Source: Prunella strophiata (taxonomy: Eukaryota > Chordata > Aves > Passeriformes > Prunellidae). Taken from it: DNA of 64,000 nucleotides. This document shows, in pieces, positions 38,301 to 50,500 of this stretch (positions are counted from its first letter, which is position 1; each line of letters starts with the position of its first letter). The stretch lies in the NCBI GenBank assembly GCA_036583965.1, contig JAZBQD010000027.1, positions 5,040,187-5,104,186 of the forward strand, written 5' to 3'. A model generated the notes under the pieces. It saw only the letters and a list, made by a program, of their open reading frames with translations. It had not been told where the DNA came from and searched no databases. The position numbers were made by a program, and so were the translations under genes.

Positions 38301-41300
38301 TGTTTAACACGGAAAAATACTCTGTGGTTTTGTGGAAAAATGGGCATTTGCTTCAAGATTTTCTTTGGCTCCTCTGCCCTTCTCCCTCTGCTCCCTGTTG
38401 CAGAGGGGAGGAGAAGAGCAGCGTCCTTTCCCCCCAGATCCCCAAATCCGTGTTCCTCCTCGCTCCCCACCACTTTGGGATCCATTTCGCTTTGGGAGAT
38501 TCCCCAAGCAAAGGATTATAGTGCGCTGGAAATCTCTTGAAACCATAAAATATCACCTTGGCAGCTTTATTGCAGTGCTTGCCGCCTTGGGAGAGAAGCG
38601 TTTTGCGTGATAGAGGGTTTAATAAAGGAAATTCCAAATGGGCTCGCTGCAGTTTGGGGCTCAGTCTTATATATTTTTGCATTAAGAACCGTCATCTGCT
38701 TTGCAGAGAAACTGCAATATGTTCATGGCCTTGGATTAAGATTTGGTTTTACTTTTATAGCTGACCCACTTGGGGGGATGGAGGGAGGGGGAGAAGTGGG
38801 TTCACTCCCTCTCCCATCTATTTTTGCTGCCGTCTGATGTATAAAAAGAGCCTGGAATGGGCAGGCTTATTTTTCCTGCCAGGACTTTTTTTTTTTCTTT
38901 TTTTTATTAACTGTAAAAACACTCAGATCTGGCCTTTGCTGCTGATGGGGGGATGGCTGTTTGGGATGCCTTGTTCAGGGGCAGGGGAGGGAGCGTGGCG
39001 TGGGGTGTGCCTGGGGGTTCAGGACCCTGTAACCTCAGGGGGAATTGGTTATTTCATGAAGAGAGGCTCTTACTGGGGAATCAGCCTCCACTGCTGTCTG
39101 TGACACTTGCAGCTCTGAGGTGCTGGGGTGGGAAAACCAACCACTCATCCGGCATGGTCCTGGCTTTCATCCCACATCCTGCATGCCAGCTCCTGCTGGA
39201 GAGCATGCTGAGGGGCACAAGGGATGCCCTGGCAAGGCACAAAGCAATGCTTAGTCTGGTGCTCCCCTGCCTCTGCAAGGCTTTCTGGTCAGGAATAGCA
39301 GGATTGCCGACCAAACATGGGGATCCTTAGTCCTTAGTAATAATCCTTAATTTTCCAGGCTGCCCTGACAGCCTGGCTTCCCCCTGTGCTCACATCTTGT
39401 GGTTGTTGCTGCATCGGATGCGGTCGGGAGCCGGGGCTGGCTCGGCTGCTGTTGGGACGTGGGGTTTGTTGGGTGAAACCAAGCCTGAGCTCACATGTAC
39501 CCCATCTGTTCATGGGATTTCCTCTGTGGAAAATTTCTCCACTATGGTTTTAGGTGGGTACGTCCATCATAAAAATTGGTGGAGGGAGTAGTTCAGTGAT
39601 CCAAATCCAATTAACACCACTGAGGTGCCTTTATAAGTGCCCTATAACTGGAATGGGGCTTACTTGGTGTTGGGCAAACTGGGGTGCACTTGGATGGCAC
39701 AGGTACTGCTCCTAATCTCACAGGGATGTGTCACCAGCAGTGGCTTTTAGAGAAAGATTTTTTTCTTATATTTTCCTTCAGAGTAGGAGCTTCCCATCAT
39801 GCTGGTGTTTTCCCAGAAGAAGTGAATAAATGCAAGTAGGGATGCTGAGAGGAGTGAGTGGGGTGCAGGTATCCCATGTCTGTCCCTGTCCCTCTTTTTT
39901 GGGGCTGGAGCTGTGCTGGTGGCTCATTCTAGGGAAGCACGAGGGGAAATGCAACTCCACAGGTTGAATGCAATGCATTTGGAAATTAATAATAAAGCCT
40001 TGGCATGCTGGTGAAGTCAGGGAAGCATAATTTTCAAAGGACAGGGCTAAACCAGCGAGCGTGGTGGGAGAGGTGGGAGAGAAGCATTTTAAAAGCTTTC
40101 AACAGCTTCTGCCTAAAATTACATGTTGGATGTGGCTCCTTGGTGGATTAACAAGACTCAGTGCCTGGGTAAATGAATAAACAAACCCCAGAATCATCTC
40201 CAGGTTCTGTGTGGCCATCTCCTCCGTGGGTGAGTCACAGAGGTCAGTGCCCCTCCAGCTGCGAGCATCCTCCGCCGGTTCCTGCACGGGGGAAGATGCT
40301 CAGGGCTCCAGAGATTGACTCAGTGGGATGTGGCAGGAGAGGTGGCATTTTTAACGTGCTTTTGTCATAGCTCTGACCATGTTTGCCCTGGTTTTGTTCC
40401 CTGCAGAGCGCAGCTGCTGCCCCGAGTCCCGTGCTTGGAAACATTCCCCCGAATGACGGGATGCCCGGGGGCCCCATCCCGCCCGGCTTCTTCCAGGTAG
40501 GCTGCGGCTCCTCCCGCTGCTCCCTCCGCTCCGCGCACGTGTTTGCTTTCGCTCTGGGTGTCAGCGCTGTCGTGCCTGTGTTTTGTTGGTTTTTTTTTTG
40601 TTTTTTTTTTTTCCCCAAGAGGATGCTAAGGAAGCAGCATGCCTGCACAGCTGACCTGTCTAGGAATAACTTGTGTTCTGCTGTCCTTCCACGTTTGCTT
40701 TCTATCTTTTGTGGCCTTAAAGCAAATTCCTTTCTTGCCCGAAGAGGTTACTGTGTATTTACAACCAATGTTTTTTTTCCAAAGCTGTTTGGTTTGTGTT
40801 TGGGTTGGGATTGTATTTGTTCTCCAGTCCTAACAGACGTGTGTAATTGAAAACATTCTGGATTTTGATTCCTGAAACTTTTTCCCCCTCCTCTGGTTAA
40901 CCACTTGATTTTTTCCAAATGCAATCACTGAATGCATTAACAAACCCTGGCTGCGGCTGCAGGCGGGAGTGGGCTCCAGCCAAATCCCTGAATGCCGTGG
41001 AGGCACCTTGTAAGCAAACACCCAGCAAAGTCCCCAAAGTCCCCTCACTCCTTCCTTATCCCACAACAAGCTCTGACAGAGGAGGGGGTAACGTGTTTGG
41101 AGTGACGTTGACAGAAGGGATATCAACAAGCACAAAGAAAAGGAGTTTTCAAACCTTGAACCTTGAGGGTTTTTCTCAGGAATCTCTTTGCCCAGAGTGA
41201 GTTGCACTGGTTTGCAGCAACATAAGCTTTCGGTGCTTTAAAATCCTCCTGCCTGAGGATGAAACACTTGTTCGTGTAAAAAATGGGATAAGAGTTGAAA

Positions 41301-44300
41301 GGAATATTTGTTTTGGCAAGCTGGGCCTTTTTTTAATCTGGGCTTGTGATTTGTATATGGGAGAACTTCTCGGGCAGTAGACAGGCGAGCTCGATAAGGA
41401 GCTTGTGATTTATTGTGGCGATATCTGAGCCCGATACCGGCGATCGCGTTTGCGTGGGAAGGGGGAAGGAGGGTCCTGTCTTTTTTTTTTTTTGAGAGAG
41501 AGAGAAGGAGAGATCCCATTTCCTGAACATGCTTCTGACAAAGTGAGAATATCCGATATTGATCGGGAACCCTAAAACAGGCGAATCTTGCAGCAGCGCT
41601 CGGCGGCGGGGGCTGGAGCCAACGGCGGAGATGCAATCTCGCAGGTCATAGCTGCTGCCAGCAATCCCAGTGCCAAGCTGCTGCTTCCAACAAATGTGTC
41701 TCCAAAACGTCCTGATCTCGCCCCACTGGTGAAGCTGACTGTCCTTTGGGGCTTCTGCTTCACGCCGAGCTGCGAGGGCTGCAAAACTGGCATGAATTTA
41801 GGGCAAGGCATCGAGAGTATGGGTTGGCTTTCCCCGAGTGGGAAAGGTGAGGAAGAGGAGTCACATCTCTCCAGACTTTTACTGTTCATGCTGCCGTCTC
41901 GACTCTTCCCGTTGACAGCCTCCAAGCTGTCCTCCCTTCTTTCCTTTCTGCCCTCCTGTAGCACTTTTGCACTGAGGGTCTGATTCAGGAGCAAACAACC
42001 CATATTAACTCCCTGCCTCCCATGCAGTTGGCCCAGGAGCCACTGGGGAAGGGGGTGGCTCAGAAGCAGGAGTGGATCCTGAAACCCCAGACTGTGTAGT
42101 AACACCAGTACAGGTTATGCTGCCCATCCCCAGCACTGCCAGAGGGAAGAGAGGATGGGTGCTGGTACATATGGCTCACATGTGACATCTCAAGAGCCTG
42201 CCTTTCCTGAAAGCCCTCCAACATCTGGTTTCTCCTCCCAGCCCTCGGGATGGAAAGCAGAAGAAAAATCCCACCTTTTAACACAGTCTGAACATCGCCT
42301 CCATGAAAGCCTGTCTGATTTATTGTGGGTGCTGGAGCTCATTCCAGCTTCAGGAGATGCTGGAGAGCAGCTCTTGCAGAGATGGGCTGGAGGCTCAGTG
42401 TCGAGCCAGTCACAGCTCGGGGGTAATTTCCTATCTGTAGGAGATTAAAGTGCCTAAATTCAGAGGGCAAAAACAAAAAGGTCACAGAAGATAGAAAGGA
42501 CTTCTCCCCAACCCTTGGTATGCCAGCCCTGGGAGTGAGTGAGGTGGTGCCACCTCAGCCAGTGCCATCCTCATGCCAGGAAGAGTCTCAAGGGGTTTTC
42601 AGCATCTTGCTCTTCTGCACCAGGGACCTGGAAGGTTTATCCCCAAGGGTAGCAGGCATGGGCAGATAGTTTTTGAGAGGATTTAGAGAACGTGATCATG
42701 TCTAGGCATGGTGGGGAGTCACACAGGGAGCTGAGGAATAAGTCACCAGCAAAGCTCAGGTAGCAGAAACTGCACTGCCTCTCTGGGGGTGTATAAACCC
42801 CCCAGCCCTGCATGTGAGGATGTCCACCACAGGCAAAGGGAAAAAATTATATAGACCATTCCTGGGATTCTGTAGCCCCAACACATGTGAGTGAGCTTGG
42901 AGGAGAAGGAGTGCTTCAGGAAAGGGAGTAGCAAGGAGGACTCCAGGCTGCAGCACCCATCCACAGTCACTGCCTTGCAGTGAGATTCCCTTCCCAGTGA
43001 CTGGGGCTCAGCAGTGACCTTCAGGTCAGGGGCCAAGGGAAGTGCAGGATCTCCCAAAATGATGGGAGAGAAGAGGCCCATGGCACTCTTGGGTTGCTGG
43101 GGCATTTCATGGTGCCAGCAGCAGCACAGCATCGGCTGCGCTCCGGACAAAAGGTTGGCTGGGTTGACGGCCAGCATGGGTAGATGCTTTTATTTAAATC
43201 TCTCTCTTTGTCCCGTTGAGATGAGCAAACAAACCCTCTGCTCATCCTCCTAAAGGTCATCAGAGGCGTTCCTGCTTTTGTTTTGAAAGCTGGATTGATG
43301 CCGGGGTGCAGATCCCTCGCAAGAGGGATGGGGAGATGCCAGGGAAATACAGGAAGGGAAACAAAAAATTGAAAGCAATTAATACCACACCTTTAAACCA
43401 CTAAACAAACGGGGGGGGGTGCCAAGTCAGCAGCCCCCCAGCCATGCTGCTGTGCCCAGCACAGAGTCCCCGCGCCGCCCCGTACCCCGCGCTGATGAAA
43501 TGGAAAGTTGACCATAAATCAATGTCGGCGCTGCGTTAGCTATGCATCAGCGGCTCGGCGCCGAGATGCACCAAAACAAAGCACCGGCTGCTCCGTGTTC
43601 CCACACTGCCCCCTAATGCAGACAGACCTCGGGAGCTGGGGAGGATGGGGGCTCCAGAGCCCGGGGGGCTCCCCCCTGCCACATCTCCTGCCCTCCCCAC
43701 CTCTCCTCCCTGCGTCCTGGAGACCTCCCCCTTTGGATGAGATCGCCCATGGAGTGAGGATGGTGAAGCCAGGGACAATAGGAAGGGGTCCATGTTGTCC
43801 TGCTCCCTCCTTGGATGCCACCATTTTCCCCCTGATGTCTCAGTGGGATTTCCCACTGCTCGGCGGGTGCCACCAGCTCTGGCCAGCCACTTCCCGTGAG
43901 GCAGCACAAGTGCCATAAAACCAGGCTGCTCTTCCCAAAATCCTGGGGTAGAACTTGGTACCAGCCTGCAACAAGCAGGGTTTGAAGGAAGGTAGCCTAC
44001 GAGCTGGAGGAAAGGAAAAGCAAGCATCAGAGAAAGTTTTTTTCTGGAAGTTTAGTAGGATGCCCGAGGCTTTTGTACCGAGCGTCTGGAGCATATGGTG
44101 GGATTTGCAGTCAACTTTCTCTCGGGTGCTCCAGCCAGATGGAGGTGACTGTTCTTGGCTCTGGCTGACACGGGTTTGTTTCCTGAAGAGCTTGTGTTAA
44201 ACATATTCCTTAAAACCAGGCTTCTGCAGTTGGGAGCCCCAGCTGCAGGCGAGGCAGAGCTCCTGCCCACGACTGCCTTTCGCTGTCTGCGGGGGGAGCT

Positions 44301-46877
44301 TGGCCCGCCTCGCCTCGCCTTGCCTTGCTGCCTTGCCTTGCCTTGCCTAACCTCGCCTTGCTTTGCCTTGCCTTGCTTTGCCTTGCCTTGCCTTGTCTAA
44401 CCTCTCCTGGCCTCACTTTGCCCTGTCTTGGGAAGGTCCTCACCCAGCTCCACATGCTGGAAGTCAACCGGGGTCTTTCTCTTTGAAGGCAACTGGAGCA
44501 TCTCTCCTAAAGGCTCCTTCAGAGATAGCTCTTCTTTTTCCTTGTCAACTTGCAAAACATCTCTCTCCTTCAGTAGAAATAAATCTCCTCTCCAATAAAC
44601 CCAGGCATGGCTTTAATTAATATCCATCTAATTTATTTTAGTATTTTCTAACATCAAAACTGGCAGGCAGGGGCAAGTATTTTAAACACAAGATGCCTCC
44701 CTATTGCTAACCCGAAACCATCGGTGTCTCGTGGCAGTGATGCTTTGCCTTCTCGTACCATCCTGCCTTGTTCTGCCACCCCCAGAGGTGCTTGAAAATG
44801 TTTTTAAATAGCAGAACTCCCCCATTAGCTGAAAGTATGTAGCCCATAAAACATGATCCATTTGTGGTGTATTACGCTGGAAACATAAATTGACACACAC
44901 AGAGCTATGATCGCTCGTGCCATTTTCCATCTTTAATATTTTACAAGAAGTTTGAGGAGTCGAGCTCATGAAAAACAGAGTGGAAATAACCTGATCTCCT
45001 GGAAACTCCCTGTAGGAAGCAGCTGTGGCAGCAAACTTTGGCTGTCCAGTGGGCCAAGTTGGGCTTTTAAAGTCCCTCGAGTGTAGAGGAGAGAAAGAAA
45101 TGAAGCAGAGTGGAGGTTGGGGCACCGACAGCTGTTGGAAGCAGTTTCCTCTAACACCATTTTAGCTGTTGGGGCTCCTTTTTGGGGTTCTTTGAGGCAG
45201 CTACAGGAAGATGAAGAATAACCCCACACAAAGAGTGTCCAGTTTGGGGGGAAAAAGGAAAAACTCGAGAGATTATGGTGTTTCTGTGGCTGGGGAGAGT
45301 GCTGGTCTGGAGATGAGAGTGAAGCAACTGCAGAGCAGGTCCTGCTCACCCAGCATGGCGTGTCAGAAGGAGCTGTGCCTCAGGGATGCGACTCCAGGGC
45401 TGGATGGAGGGATTTGGAGGAAGCAGGACAGCATGTGTTCACCCTCCTCCTTTAACAGGAGTAGTTAATAACTGCTAAACACACGTTTTTTTAAGAAAAA
45501 AGGGATGTTCTGTTGGTTGGAGCCCACATGTCGTCTCTGCAAAACACTTGTCTGAACTGCCGTGATCCATCGGGATCGTCTGCTGCTCCCCCTGCAGCGA
45601 GGCAGTCCCGTGCAAAAAGCCAACCACGCCAGCAGGCGTTCCCAGCCCAGCACGGGTCCCAGCCCTGAAACATCTGCAAGTATTTATGGAGATAACAGCA
45701 TCCAGAGGGACTGCATTTCTGACAGAGCAGGGCAGCCCTGCCGAGGGGGCCGCCGCCGTCGCAGCTTGGAGCGAACATTTTGGATGCTGCTGCACAGAAA
45801 AAAGCAAGAAAAGAAGGAAAAATAAAGAAGCTGCTTTCAGCTCCTCCCTGCCTGCCAAAACGTTTGCACAAGCTGGGCGTCACCTTATCCAGAAGTGTCC
45901 TCTGGGAACAGTACCACATGGGATAATGCAAGGGCAAGGATGCTGCGGCTCCGAGCCTGGAGCATCCCGGGAGCAGCCTTGGTGTTGGGGCAGGAGTTTG
46001 CTCCAGAGGAGCAGCACAAACAACAGATGCTCTCTGGGTCCAGCTGCCACAGGGGATTTTTCTCTGGTAGAAATGCTGCCGTGTCCCATGGATGCTTTTT
46101 CTCCAACAGTCAAACAGTGTTTGCTCTCCAGCTTGAAATGCTGACCCCAAGCATCACCTTCAGGCCCAGCCAGGGTGCCTTCAGGTGGCCAGTGTCCCCC
46201 GTGGGTTTGATACCTCTTCACCCCACACCTTCACCTGCAGTGGGATACGAGGGGAAGGACATCAGTACCTGGACAGCAGTGACCCCCTCGTGCAGCACAA
46301 GGCAGGCATCATGGAGGACACTGGCTCTTGCATTGATGGGGCTTGAGGTTTGGCCTCTGCCCGCGCTGGTTTTTACCTTCCACTTGGTTTCATCACTCAT
46401 TCACCTCTTCTGATCTTCCCTACCCCAAGTCCTGCAGCTGAGATGTGTAGGAAGGGCTTTGGGGGTGGCCAGACCTTACTGGGGGATGGTGGGAGGTGTC
46501 TGCTGCCCCTGCTGCACTTTGCATTCACAGACAGAGTTAGCAGCTCAGAAGCAAAAATAAGTCAACTTCCATGCCTGGAGAGGACTTCTGCTAAAGGAGG
46601 TTGATGCTGCAGTTGGACCTCAGAGGTTTGTCTTCTCTCTGGTGGGACATGGATGGAGAAGGCAGTGAGGAGGGTTGTCTTGAGGTGCTCTGACCTCATC
46701 CAGATGAGGTTGGCCAGGAACTAAGGGTAGGGGCTGGTTCCTTTTGGCACCTGGAAAATAAATGGTGGTGTAAGTGGTGGGATTTCAGCGGCTGGAGCAG
46801 AGAAGCTGGCAGGAGGCTGTTGGTTTAAATCTGCTTGGCTCCATCTCGCCACTGAACCATTCAAATTTTAAAAAAAA

Positions 46878-46908
<31 letters not shown>

Positions 46909-47375
46909 AGAAGAAAAAACCCACCCTCTTACTTTATTTACATTGCACTCAAGTTTCCGCTGTACAAAAGATTTGCAGGTGCAAATATGTCCTGCCTTCA
47001 TTAACTTCCCCTCCCTTTTTAATTTATGTGATTTCAATTTTCCTTCCCTGTACTGTTAATTAGGGGACCCTCTAATCAGTACCATTATCACAGTGGTATT
47101 CATGTTTAGGAAAGCTGCTAAACAAATGCTTGCAAAATTGCTAAATGGCTAATTAATGTCTGTTAATTAAGAAAATTGCTCATGGTAACAAACCATGCCA
47201 TTGCTGGCAGCAGCTAGAAGGCGAACACTTGTTGAAATTAGTAACGAGGCAGGTAGAGAACATCTGCTCCGGCGCCGGTCCTGGAGCCTGCCGTCGCTTC
47301 CCATCACCTACTGACAGAGCTCCTGTGCTTCCTCTACCAATTACACCTTCTTTTGACTCAAAAAATACTTTTTTT

Positions 47376-47407
<32 letters not shown>

Positions 47408-47500
47408 TTTTCCTTTTCCTCACGTTAACACGCACCGGTATATTTCTTGCACCGAGCTCGCGGTTTTTCCAAGCAAATTTTCATTTTGTGCTTTTAAGGG

Positions 47501-47538
<38 letters not shown>

Positions 47539-50500
47539 AGAAGAAGAAAAAACCCACCCTCTTACTTTATTTACATTGCACTCAAGTTTCCGCTGTACAA
47601 AGATTTGCAGGTGCAAATATGTCCTGCCTTCATTAACTTCCCCTCCCTTTTTAATTTATGTGATTTCAATTTTCCTTCCCTGTACTGTTAATTAGGGGAC
47701 CCTCTAATCAGTACCATTATCACAGTGGTATTCATGTTTAGGAAAGCTGCTAAACAAATGCTTGCAAAATTGCTAAATGGCTAATTAATGTCTGTTAATT
47801 AAGAAAATTGCTCATGGTAACAAACCATGCCATTGCTGGCAGCAGCTAGAAGGCGAACACTTGTTGAAATTAGTAACGAGGCAGGTAGAGAACATCTGCT
47901 CCGGCGCCGGTCCTGGAGCCTGCCGTCGCTTCCCATCACCTACTGACAGAGCTCCTGTGCTTCCTCTACCAATTACACCTTCTTTTGACTCAAAAAATAC
48001 TTTTTTTTTTCTTTTTTACTTTTTTTTTTTTTTTTTTTTTTTTCCTTTTCCTCACGTTAACACGCACCGGTATATTTCTTGCACCGAGCTCGCGGTTTTT
48101 CCAAGCAAATTTTCATTTTGTGCTTTTAAGGGAATTTAAAAAAAAAAAAAAAAAAAAAATTAAAAGTGGGCGTTCAAGCCCAAAATGTCAGCGACTGCTG
48201 CATTGCAGTCTTAAACCTGCACCAACTAATCTCTCCTTTTTTCCCCTAGACATCCTTTCTTTGCTCGCAAGCCATTTTACTCGCATCCTTAGGGAATCCA
48301 CCTCCAGGAAGGATGTTGCATCCCTTCAGCGTGGCAGTGCAGCCCTGGTTGTGCCAGCCAAACGCTGCCCAGGCGGGAGCTGGGATGTGCTCCTGGTCCT
48401 CCACGCTTGCTCCAGCACCTCCAGTGAACCACGGTCAAAACACAAACTCAGAGGTGTTTACAACCTTTGGGATGAGAGAGGAAAACAATAATTTTTATTT
48501 TTTTTAATTTTTATTTTTTTAATTTTTCCAATTTTTTTCTTTTTTTTTTTTTTTTGGTTTGGGGATAGTTTTTCTATTTCCTCCCCAGCCTCTCTGGTCC
48601 TCTCCTGCATATTTTTTTTCCCTCGTTGCACTGCCCCTGCGAAGTGTTTCCCTGTGTGTTTATCATTGCAGACTTGGTTGAACCACTGGACCGTTTACTC
48701 TCAATGTGGCCACTGTATTTTGACAGATGTTCTGATTTTGAATATATATATATTTTTTTCGCATATATCATTACTCATTGTTCAGCTGCAAATGAATAGA
48801 AACTCAATTAAAAACAAAAAAAAAGGAAAAAAAAATTGATTTAAAACCGGGAGAACTGACTCCCCGACTGAACAGGTCCACCCGTGAATCCTTTTTTTAG
48901 CTCTTTCTGCGCTTTCATGTGCTAATCTATAACCTCCTTCTACTGTCTGACCTCACAGGGACCGCCTGGGTCACAGCCCTCGCCACACGCACAGCCTCCA
49001 CCCCACAATCCTAACAGCATGATGGGACCCCACAGTCAGGTAAAGACACTAGTGATGGGTAGGGCTGTGAACCGGGACGTGCGCTCGATTTACTTCTTTT
49101 TTCCCCCTCTGTAAGCATGCTGGGCAGCGGGTACCCGCTCCCCGGGGAGCATCCCCCTGGGCACCCCAGCTCTGAAGCAAAATGTTGGTTTTTTCCCTTT
49201 TTTTTTCTTTTTTTTTTTTCTTTCTCTCCTTTTTTCTTTTTTTTTTTTTTTTTTTTTTTTTGGTGTTTTTTGGATATGCAGTTGTCAACGGACTGAGAAG
49301 TCAATTGTGGGTATCAGACTGTTTTACCTTCCCAAGGTAGCCTGAGAAGTTTAACTTGATGTGGATTTTTAAGCTTCTGTTAGTAGCAGCAGTTGTAAAA
49401 AGAAGTAACATTAAGCCTTTCTTCTTGTTTTTTTTTTTTCAGTACTTAGCACTGGGGTTTTTTGTGTGTGCGTGTCTGTATGTGCTTATTTGCCACTTTT
49501 TTTTTAATATACCTCTATATATTTAAACTTGACCATTATCTAACACTCAGGGTTTCCCATGCACTAATTTTAACAGCCTCACCTAGTATTGCCAATGTCA
49601 AACACGCTCTCAAACAATAAACCTACAGAGAAAATACCTAAAAAACAGACTCCAGACACCTCTTTTTTTTTTTCCCCTTTTGAAACGTAACTTTTTTTAA
49701 AAAGGATGTCTCCAGAAAAAAAAAAAAAATCAGAAATACCAAGAGCAGTGTGTACAGGCTAACCAGAGTGCTTGGGGAGTGTGCTGCCTCCCCAGGGCTC
49801 AGCCCTGACCCCCTTTTGTGTCCCCACAGCCGTTCATGTCGCCGCGCTACGCCGGAGGTCCCCGGCCCCCCATCAGGATGGGCAACCAGGTACTGTGCTC
49901 CTGGGATTCTGATTTTCCTAGGGATAGCTGTTATTTGGGAAGGGGGATGAGGGACCAGCTGTCCTGCAGATGCTGCTTGGGTTTGGGTGGCAAGCATCAC
50001 CTCCTTGGTCACCGTCCTTTTTCCCAGTGCCTGGATCATCAGGTGTCACTTAAGGATGATGGTTTAATTTTATTTTGAGGTTTGGGCCTAGCCAGGGTGG
50101 GAAGCAGCAGTGGGGAATGTGCTGCTTTCCAGCTGTGGTGTTCCCAGCAGGGCTGTGCCATGCTGCATGCTCGCTGCCCAGCTGGATTTTCCCTGCAATC
50201 GTAGAAAATTAAAGTGATGGAGATAATCCTGCTGCTGGGCTGACCCAGTGTTTAGATCAGCGGCAGGGTCAAGCAGGGCAGGTCACTGCTGAATTTTTTG
50301 GGTTGGGTTTATCCTCTTATCCCAGCTTATACAAGGGCAGTTTGTTTCTGGCCTTGTGGATGGAGGCTTCCACCCCACGCCCTGCCCCGGGCGCATGCGT
50401 GGCCTTTGGTTAAGGAATTCATCTCCTTGCCAATGATGCCATGCAGATCCATGGGGTAATGACCAAATTTGTCACTGAAGGGAAATGAAAGGAAACCTGT

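Noticed and set aside
44155..44467. Open frames with (CLALP) or (GKARQ) repeats
   Set aside because: They are translations of the CCTTG pentanucleotide repeat.
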